Positions 55,621-64,000 of a stretch of 64,000 bases of DNA are shown one piece after another (positions within the stretch are counted from its first letter, which is position 1; each line of letters begins with the position of its first letter). The stretch is from Euglena gracilis (taxonomy: Eukaryota; Euglenida; Euglenophyceae; Euglenales). The DNA lies in NCBI GenBank assembly GCA_039621445.1, contig CP154956.1, positions 10,663,443 to 10,727,442 of the forward strand, written 5' to 3'. The notes under the pieces are model-generated. The model worked only from the letters and a program-made list of their open reading frames with translations. It did no database searches and was not told where the DNA came from. The position numbers and the translations under genes were made by a program.

Positions 55621-56523
55621 CCGACAGGGCCTGGGGGGGGGGGGGATTGACTTTGCAAAATTTCGATGGTCGGTGTGTGCATTTGCGCAAATGGTCGGGG
55701 CATGCAAATGTGTGCGCACACCATGCGCAAAATAATGCACAAAAAAAACATCGTCCATGTGTGTATTTGCGTACACCACCGTCATTCTTACTGCCGTGGA
55801 TGTGGTTTAAACAGCAGTGTGTTGATGGACAACTTGCCACCGAAATCAAATGGCCACCAGACATGTGGGCAAAATCTGACGATGGCGTCAAAAATGAGTT
55901 GTGATCTTTAAACGTTCCCCAACTTTCCAGGTGTTCCCCCAATTTCTCCCAGAACCTCATCAATTTCAGTGTTCGTTTTTTGGCATTCCTACTCCTCGTT
56001 GATTGCATTGGTTGGGTGATCCCAAATGGACAACGGTTGGTGTGGCGAATTGCCTGGAGAGACAATTTGTGGTTGTGGGTGAGATCCACTTTCTCCTCGC
56101 ACTTCAGAACTGTGTTTTGGTATTTGTGATAAGATTTGGGCCAATTAATTGTGAATGACTCGCATCCGGGGGGGGACAATTTGTGGAGACCCCAAAATCC
56201 TACCCCCCCCCCCGGGTCGGCAGGGGTGCTATGGGGTGCCTGCTCCTAGCCCCACCCCCAGAGGGGGGGGGGGCACCCGACTAAAAAACGGCTTGCACAT
56301 GAGTATGAACATCAAGGATGAATGCTTGGCCACATCACATGCGCAGCTCACAGGTCGGTCGCACAGTGGACCTCTCCTAAACCAGCCCTGGGCTCAGGCA
56401 CACTCTGCTCAGGCTCGAATGGCGAAGACACGGCTGGAAGGTCCGCTAATGACAAGGCAGGCTTAGGGTACCGGGTACCTTTGGGCCATATATTGCAAAA
56501 CCTGGCTCTACACTAGACAAGTG

Positions 56524-57260
56524 TGGGGGGGTGTGGGGTGGTGGGGGGGGGTGGGGGGGGTGTGGGGGGGGGGGGGGGGGGGGGGGGGGGGGGCGGGTGT
56601 GGGGGGCCGTAGGCCACCGGACCCCTCATCGGTCGCCATGGGCCTTGATAATGTCCATCTGGGCTCCAATTTTTTGCTACAATGCGCAGTGATAATGGGG
56701 GGGCGGGGGGAGGGGGGGTGCGGGGGGGTCGCAGCCCCCCCTCCCCCCCCCGCCGCGGTGGCCGTAGGCTACCGGACCCCTCATCGGTGGCCATGGGCCT
56801 TGATAATGTCTATCTGGGCTCCAATTTTTCACGGCAAAAACATAAATTTTCACGAAAAAAATACCAAAATTTTCAGGTTTAAGTTGTTTTCAGGAGTGGT
56901 GATAAAATTGCAAAATCAAAAAAACTGCCCTAAGTTTTGGCACACTCAAATTTTATTGACATTTTTTCTCTTGGCAAATTTTTGGTATTTCAACCATTTT
57001 TTGCTTCAGAAACCTACGACATTCAAACCTTTGAGAAAATTGTGAAATTTGGATGGTGTGAAAAAAATGCGGTTTTGGGCGGGTTTTGGAGGGACCTCCA
57101 ATTTGCCAACATAGTTCCCAAAATGGGTCCAAAATACACCCGGTGCCGAACCCACATTGGTCAAGTGTGGGGGGGTGGGGGGGTGTGGGGGGGTGTGGGG
57201 AGGTGTGGGGGGGTGGGGGGAGGGGTGGGGGGGGTGTGGGGGGGTGTGGGGGTAATTGTC
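56524..57260. repeat. G-tract pair flanking a GGTNGCCATGGGCCTTGATA repeat
   Basis: Long G runs with interspersed T (56524-56595, 57168-57250) bound a segment. Within it CATCGGTCGCCATGGGCCTT and CATCGGTGGCCATGGGCCTT are tandemly duplicated about 150 bp apart (56626, 56780). No coding evidence. Confidence 0.7.
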
Positions 57261-57689
57261 TAGTGTAGGAGCCTGTTTTTGCAATACCTCCTTTGGGCAC
57301 ATGCTGGCCAGGGAGTTGCTGCCGACCATCTCAGTGTGAAGCATCCTGCTTACGGGCATTATTTGGGAACCCGGGGTTCTCTACCAGGGGGTTACTTCCT
57401 GCAAACTACTTGGTACACACCACCAGGTTGCTTTCTTTGGCTCTGTGCTCAGTGGCTTGCGAGCAGTTGTTGACACCAGGTTTTCCAAAGTTTGCAAATC
57501 GACCACCCTGGTTAAAAAAAAACTGACAACATATCCCACCCAAGGTTCGATATAAGGGCAGTTGGACCTCCCTCCTCCCAGACCAGGAGGGGGGGACACC
57601 AGGGTTGACGTTTTTATATATATAAAAAAACATGTAATTTTTGTTTCAAAAAAAAACAAGCCGTCAACCTTGGGGGACACCACCCACCT

Positions 57690-58430
57690 AAACAGTGGCG
57701 CAGTCGGGGTGGGTCCAAGACTAAAAAAAACCCCTGCATCATCATCATCACTACTTATTTATATATATTTTATGGAACACATATACATAATATACATAAC
57801 AAATATATATAATTATAAATATATTTAAATATATAAATATATTTATATATTATATTATAATTGCATATACATTATATATACATACATATTATATTTATCT
57901 ATATATTTGATATTTATTTGTTTGTTTATTTATTTATTTATTTGTAAATATTTATTTATATATAATATATAATATATATTATATGTTATGTATTAATTAT
58001 GATATATTATAACATATAAAAATAAAAGCACTCAACTCCAGAGGACCTTCAAGAGAGGATCAACCATAGATTTTCAACAAACACTTAAAAAATCAGTTAA
58101 TCGGGTTCACCGACAACAGAAAATTCTGCAGTCTAGAGGAACAGGTACGTTGCATTTGAAAATTGCCAAACATTTCCTTGTTAATAAAGACTCAAAAAAA
58201 AAACTAACCGAATAAAAGAAATACCCACAAACCAGAAAGGGTTGCTAATTGTCAGCTTTGATACTTGCAATTTTCAATTTAATTTATTTATTTTTTTTTA
58301 AACAAATAAATAATTTATTTAACTCGTTCAATTAATTTTCTTTATTTTTTTTAACTTTTTCATTCTGTTTGCTTATCCACGCAGGACATATGTCTGGACC
58401 GGGAACCAAGGTTAGAGCCTTGGGCTCAAA
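57690..58430. other. AT-rich intergenic or intronic DNA
   Basis: TATATA and TTTA microsatellites (57760-58030) and AT-rich sequence with no exon-like segment. Confidence 0.7.
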
Positions 58431-58445
58431 TGCAAGCAAATGCTG

Positions 58446-58542
58446 CCGCGGAAAGGACAGCCGCAAAGCCCTCCTTGGGCGGCTGCCCCGCCAGGTTTCC
58501 CGGCGAGGCGCCGCGTTGCAGGCGGTCGAGGAGGTCGCCAAT
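58446..58542 (-). CDS. Exon E of an unidentified gene
   Basis: Encodes IGDLLDRLQRGASPGNLAGQ then PPKEGFAAVLSAA. It is in phase with exon D (PAIQG-IGDLL) once the element 58551-58980 is removed. It ends at a CAG-type terminus, CAGCATTTGCTTG, close to CAGGCATTTGCTTAAGG. Family unknown. Confidence 0.55.
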
Positions 58543-58550
58543 CCCCCGGG

Positions 58551-58980
58551 CAGGCGGCTTTAACTGCGCCCCCCCCCCCCCCGCCCATTGGATTTAAGTC
58601 CCCTCTCTTGAAAGGCACAACATTGAGAGAAAAAAAGACACAAATAAAAGACAAGAAGAAAAACAAAAAAAGACACAAATAAACGCGAAAAATGCAACTT
58701 GCATGATTGAGAAAAAAAATCGCTGGGCAAAAAGAGGCCAAAAAAACACACACAGAAAACACAAAAACCACAAATTTCGAAAACAAACAAACAGAGAATG
58801 CCAAAAAAAAAACACAAAAAATGTGTTTGTGTTGACCCTGTTTTTTAAGCGCCCCCCCCCCCGGCGATGGGACTTCTTAAGCTTCTTTTTCGACTTCTTC
58901 CCCCCTCCCCGGGGGGTACGCACAAGCCCCCTCCTGGCCGGACCCCGGCGGGGTGGCACTCAGCGGTGAAAAGGAGCCTG
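58551..58980 (-). mobile_element. Probable nonconventional intron between exons D and E
   Basis: A 430-bp segment with ends CAGGCTCCTTTTCA and the complement of CAGGCGGCTTTAAC (9 of 15 over the first 15). The flanking octamers TCCAGGGC and CCCGGGGG agree at 5 of 8. No GT donor is present and the join is in phase. Confidence 0.55.
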
Positions 58981-59046
58981 GCCCTGGATGGCGGGCACAG
59001 TGGGGCTGGCAGCGGCAGGGGGCCGCAGGAAGAGGTGCTGCAGGCA
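58981..59046 (-). CDS. Exon D of an unidentified gene
   Basis: Encodes 22 codons, CLQHLFLRPPAAASPTVPAI plus QG. It joins exon C upstream (ELQAEVG-CLQHL) and exon E downstream in one frame. Family unknown. Confidence 0.5.
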
Positions 59047-59054
59047 GTCGGCGG

Positions 59055-60124
<1,070 letters not shown>

Positions 60125-60222
60125 CCCCACCTCGGCCTGCAGCTCCGTCGTGCAGCTGCGGAGGAGGTCCGGCCGGGTGACGTGCGGCTGTGTCGGGCTG
60201 CCGCCAGGGCCGGGACTGGGGC
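60125..60222 (-). CDS. Exon C of an unidentified gene
   Basis: Preferred frame reads HVTRPDLLRSCTTELQAEVG, helical and in phase with exon D. The upstream boundary is unclear. An element-like terminus (CAGGCCTGTGCC complement) plus octamer lies at 60223, but excision there would put exon B2 out of phase, so an additional exon or a different start is likely. Confidence 0.45.
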
Positions 60223-60719
60223 GGCACTGGCAGGCCTGTGCCCGGGGCGACCGATGGCCCTCCCCCCGGGTTTGATATGAGGCCAGGTGGAGGCGGGGGG
60301 GGGGGGGTCCAGACCCCCCACTGGGGGGGATGCAACATGGAGTCAACATGATGGACCCAAAAATAAAAAAGGGACGCAAAAAATGAAAAAAAAAATCGTA
60401 AAAAATTGCAAAAAAGTAAATTCTGCCAAAATTGAAAAGCACAACCAAAACGAAAAAAAATACATGTGCATTTTCCCCCCTGCCCCGGGCTGGGGACGCC
60501 CCGCAGCATGGACAAGGCATGGCGTGGCCAAGCTGTGAAGCTTGCCGATGCCGGTGTTATTAAGGGTGTGAAGCTGTGGCATGGCCACGTGACGCGGTTT
60601 TCGGCCCTGCGCGAAGCATGGGGCTGGTAAACTTCCGATGGACAATTTCAGACGAACAATTTCCAAATAACATTTTCTGAACTCATGAGAAAACGGCCAT
60701 ACTTGGGAAATATGTAACC

Positions 60720-60960
60720 CCCCCCCCCAAATAACACCCCCCCCCCGGTGTGTTATTTGGGCACCCGAACTGGGGGCCCCAGGGGGGGGTGTGTTATTTG
60801 GGGGGGGGTGTTATTTTTACATGGAAAACCAAAGGAAAACAGGGGGGTGTGTTATTTGGGCGCTCGAAATCGGCCCCCGAGGGGGGGGGGGTTATTTGGG
60901 GGGGGGGGGGTTATTTGGGGGGGGGGTTATTTGGGGGGGGTTTATATTGGGGAAACTTTG
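60720..60960. repeat. GTTATTTGGGGGG repeats
   Basis: Six or more copies of TGTTATTTGGG with long G runs, and an inverted arm at 60718-60746. Similar ATTATTTGGG / CAAATAAT phrases bounded by G/C tracts occur at 14240-14560, 16760-17100 and 33970-34330. Confidence 0.7.
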
Positions 60961-61752
60961 GAGCGCCGAAAACACAACACCAAATCTTGATAGCCCGCAA
61001 AGGTATTTAGGCGTTGGGGCCAGGGCTTAACAGCACGTCGAACATGTAACCAGTTCATTTCGAACCTGTATGGACTTTCTTTTGTACGACCCGCTGGATA
61101 GCGATGGGTTGGGACCTTCCAAACTTGTTTTTGATGCGGAGACCTGCACGTGGGGTGCCGTGGCTTGTGCGGCGGGAGGTGGTCCACCGCAGGGGGTGCT
61201 GCAGCAGAGATGCATCAGAGCAGGAGGCACAGGGAAATGATGGAGGGCAAATGCCAGGTGAATGTCATACAGCATTTTGGGAGGCTATTCCAAAAGCGTC
61301 ACCAGAAACGTTTCCACAAAATGAAGTCACTTTGGCGCCAAAAAGCTGCACATCGAAAACACCTGAAAAGTTGGGCGTTGAAGAGAAGGGGGGATGAACA
61401 GTACTACTCTGTCTCATTTTCTGCCAGGCTGCAGGGTCTAACCTCCATACCCCCCCCCGTCAAAGACACACGCCAAGGTTCAGAGAAAGTGTCGTTGACA
61501 CGAGGGGGTCAAAGACACGGTGTGCCAACGCCACTGTAATTCAACGAAAACCTCAAGTAGTGTTCCAGAAAAGTGCGTCTGACTCGGGGGTCAACAACAC
61601 GGTGTGTCTTGGAATGGGGGTGTCTTGTGAAGGGGGGAGTTGCCTCGCCCCCCCCCCCTGAAGTGCCACATGGCAAGTCACCCAGTACGAGGGCGACAAC
61701 TTCCAGGGGGGGTTTCGACTCCGTTTGCGGTAGCCGCTGCAGGACACCCCTG

Positions 61753-61806
61753 GCCTTCGGGGATCGCGAGCCACCCGCCCGCCCGCACGCGACACACGCG
61801 ACCGCG
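61753..61806 (-). CDS. Exon B2 of an unidentified gene
   Basis: Encodes AVACVACGRAGGSRSPKA. In frame with exon B1 once the element 61815-62229 plus one octamer is removed (ATAAVAA-AVACVAC). The intron after it starts CAGGGGTGTCCT. Low-complexity composition limits confidence. Confidence 0.45.
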
Positions 61807-61814
61807 GCCGCCAC

Positions 61815-62229
61815 CAGGCTTTTGCTTTAGGCCCCCCCGGGGGGGGGGGGGGTACTGGCTAGCCAATCGGCTAGACACTGGAAAAAGTGGACTAGCTAGA
61901 CCCCCCCTCCCCCCCCGGGGGGGGGGGGGGCCGGGGGTCCCCCGGACTGGAAAAATGAGGTTTTTAATTGGTTTTTGGCTGATTTTGTTCCAAAAATTTC
62001 CAAAAATGGCCAAAAACGGGCATTTTTGGCCATTTTTGGGGGGTCCCAAAAAAAATTTTCGGCGCTTCGCGCCGGTCACTAGAAAATTTTTTTCCACTAG
62101 CTAGCCCTGCTAGCAGACCCCCCCCGGGGGGGGTCTGCTAGAAAACCCACTAGCCAAATTTGGACTAGCTGCAGTCCAGCCCCCCCCCCCCCCGGGGGGG
62201 GGTACTGCAATCCCTTAAGCAAATGCCTG
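61815..62229 (-). mobile_element. Nonconventional intron identical in type to dispersed elements
   Basis: A 415-bp segment with 17-bp ends CAGGCATTTGCTTAAGG and the complement of CAGGCTTTTGCTTTAGG (15 of 17). The flanks are perfect octamers GTGGCGGC (minus; 62230-62237, 61807-61814). The interior is an ordered set of hairpins (G/C tracts, GCTAGACACTGG, CGGCGCTTCGCGCCGG, CTAGCTAGCCCTGCTAGCAG) that recurs at about 2760-3185 and 11690-12050. Confidence 0.85.
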
Positions 62230-62261
62230 GCCGCCACCGCCGCCGTAGCGACCTGGGCCTC
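62230..62261 (-). CDS. Exon B1 of an unidentified gene (32 bases)
   Basis: Encodes EAQVATAAVA plus a split codon. In phase with exon A (LSKS-EAQVA) and exon B2. Both flanks are inverted-repeat element termini, so this tiny exon appears to have been separated by insertions. Confidence 0.45.
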
Positions 62262-62269
62262 CCCGAGGG

Positions 62270-63218
62270 CTGGCGGGGTGCCCCGGCGGGTGGTGGTGGG
62301 GCGGGCGAGAGAACGAGTGAGTGGTCTGGAGAGCACTTGATTGGACCCAATGGTATGCCCAAAAAGGGCGAGGACTCACAACGTGTGTGTGTGTGTGTGA
62401 AGGGCGTGGCCAATGCACACAGGCTCGTGCGCACGGACCCAAATGCACGCAAGCACGCTTGCGCAAATCGTCGCACATCATCCACAAGCGCAGGATGCGA
62501 TGGGTACACGAACAAAAAAATAAACGTTATCTGCTGCTTTAGGCCATACTCTTTCCCATTGAGATGAATCTCCCAACACTTTGGACAACAAAAAAACAGC
62601 CCACCCAAACAGAGCCAAAACCATCTTCCCATAAGCTACTAGCGCGCGTTCAAGGCACAATTCTGCCCTTGACACAACGGGGATGGATTTGTGAGTGCAG
62701 AAATACCCACTCCTGCCCCCGGCTCGTTGGTCAGGGCCAGATTGGCTCCAACAGACGGGGGGGGGGGGCGTGGTCACTTTGGGGGGGGGTTGACTCCAAC
62801 GGCTCACGGGACCCAGAAACCTGCTCAAAAGAGGGGTTGGGTCGGGGGTAGGGTTTTTGGGGTGCCTGCCCACAGCAGGCCCCCCCTACCCCTGCGCCGA
62901 AGGTGCCTGGGGCCCGGAAAAGGCCATTTTCAATGAAAATTTTCTGGCCCCCCCGGACCCCTCCCCCCGGGGGGGGTGTGCCTGCTGGGGGCATGCACCC
63001 TATAGCACCCACCCACCCCTCCCCCCCCCCCCGTCGGCCCGAACCCTAACCATAACCCCAACAACCCCGGGGGAGGAGGGGCAATGTGGGGGGGGGGGAC
63101 AGCCAAGGGCCAATGAGCGGGTGGGGGGGGGGGTAGGAATATGCATGCATTGCACCCAGCGGCGTCAAGCCGAGGTTCTGAGGGGGGGGGGCTGCCAAAC
63201 CAGCAGAGGCACCGGCTG
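62270..63218 (-). other. Possible nonconventional intron between exons A and B1
   Basis: A 949-bp segment begins CAGCCGGTGCCTC. Its other end reads, on the complement, CTGGCGGGGTGCCCC, an imperfect match. Octamers are not conserved and no GT donor sits at the phase-compatible position. A GT donor one codon away (AGCCG|GTGCCT) is a competing explanation. Confidence 0.35.
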
Positions 63219-63540
63219 CGACTTGGAGAGGCTGAGGGAGAGGAAGAAGTTGCGCATGGAGCGGCGGTCCCGCGTCTCGGTAGGGGTGAAGGCGCCGGTG
63301 GTGTCCTGCCGGTCGGCGCCACGGCCGCCGTCCTGGTGGGGGGCCCGAACCGCCGCCCGCCTTTCGGGGGGGGGGCCTGCCTGGGCAGGCACCCCAAGGC
63401 ACTCCAAATCCGGCGCCGAAGCCAAAAATGGCCTGTTTTCAAAGGAATGTGCCTGGGTACAGGCCCAAATCCGACCCCCCCCCCGGGGGGGCCTGCCTGG
63501 GCAGGCACTCATAGGCACTCCGGACCCCCCCCCGGGGAAC
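62870..63540. repeat. GGGGTGCCTGCC(T/C)NNGCAGGC repeats
   Basis: The phrase GCCTGCCTGGGCAGGCAC, an inverted repeat flanked by C/G runs and CACTCC, recurs at 63375, 63488 and (as TGCCTGCCCACAGCAGGC) 62862. Related copies are at 45947-45960 and 56225-56245. Confidence 0.6.
63219..63332 (-). CDS. Exon A of an unidentified gene
   Basis: Encodes RQDTTGAFTPTETRDRRSM then RNFFLSLSLSKS after a possible acceptor CACCAG at 63333. Protein-like, GC-rich. No family recognised. The frame stays open upstream, so the true 5' end is not fixed. Confidence 0.45.
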
Positions 63541-64000
63541 ATGACGCTGAAACCTAAAAATGACTCGAAACCTGCAACGCAAAACAGGGCAAATAAACAC
63601 AAAACACACATACACAACGTTGAAAACCTCAAATTTTTGACAAAGTCAAAAACAAACCCCCAAAAATGCAAAAAAGAAACACAAAACGAAACACATTTGC
63701 GTACCCCCCCCCCCGCTTCCAGTCAGCACCGGGCCTGATCTTATCGATGGCTGGAGTTGGAGGTAGCAATTGGCAAGTACGGGGAGCACAACAACTATCA
63801 AAAAGGCGGGGTTGGCGAATGTGCAAGAGTGAGACCAGACCCGACTTCGCGGTTGGCCAAGCCCTCCCCCCTCAAAAAAGCGGCGAAAGCATGCCGAACT
63901 TCATTAATTTCCACCAAAAAAAGGGGGAACGTCGGGGAGGCCGATTGGCAAATGCAGGCCAGGGGTCACCTCCTGGGGAGGGAAAGTTACGGGGGGGGGG

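Noticed and set aside
60223-61752. Element-type intron between exons B2 and C
   Set aside because: Terminal similarity (CAGGGGTGTCCT against CAGGCCTGTGCC) is modest and excision puts exon C out of phase.

Overview
This is nuclear DNA of a flagellated eukaryote. There are no prokaryotic operons. The few recognisable coding segments are short, GC-rich exons (30-130 bases) scattered over long introns packed with G/C homopolymer tracts, microsatellites and small inverted-repeat elements. Coding potential that I trust lies almost entirely on the minus strand. Most long open frames here are chance frames or microsatellite translations.

Layout (minus-strand genes read right to left). (1) 282-9324: the first seven exons of a CDKL1/4-type (cyclin-dependent-kinase-like) protein kinase, from the ATG at 9324 through the ATP lysine, HRD, DFG and TDY motifs to the start of the C-lobe; the gene runs off the left edge. 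(2) About 9.3-27.9 kb: no confident gene; repeats and weak ORFs. (3) About 28-46.8 kb: an array of exons encoding at least four cyclic-nucleotide-binding (cNMP) domains plus a coiled-coil exon, probably one large gene. (4) About 47-57.7 kb: weak exon candidates, microsatellites, and a cluster of TGCGCA-type palindromes. (5) 58.4-63.3 kb: a chain of five or six exons (A to E) of an unidentified protein, possibly the 5' part of the cNMP gene. CDKL kinases and multi-cNMP proteins both have ciliary members in other flagellates, but the co-location here may be chance.

Main observation. Two kinds of intron sit side by side in one gene. Kinase introns 0, 2, 4 and 5 have GT-AG ends and intron 6 has a GT donor. 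Others have no usable GT-AG pair and look like transposable elements inserted in coding sequence: terminal inverted repeats (often CAG...CTG) flanked by about 8-bp direct repeats. Removing the element plus one copy of the repeat restores the frame and the expected protein family. The clearest cases are 8068-8453, 38657-38966, 38363-38597, 36030-36564 and 61815-62229; 6203-7286, 59055-60124 and 58551-58980 are supported by terminal repeats and phase. Related elements occur outside these introns. As I recall the literature, mixed GT-AG and 'nonconventional' introns (no GT-AG, weak CAG near the 5' end and CTG near the 3' end) are a hallmark of euglenids, so a euglenid is my leading guess. Introner-bearing dinoflagellates or other algae are the alternative.

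Other content: a Tc1/mariner remnant with about 100-bp inverted repeats; two near-identical 0.5-kb elements with 7-bp target duplications; several further inverted-repeat families; interstitial TTAGGG repeats arranged as a hairpin; and one decayed tRNA-Ala-like segment.
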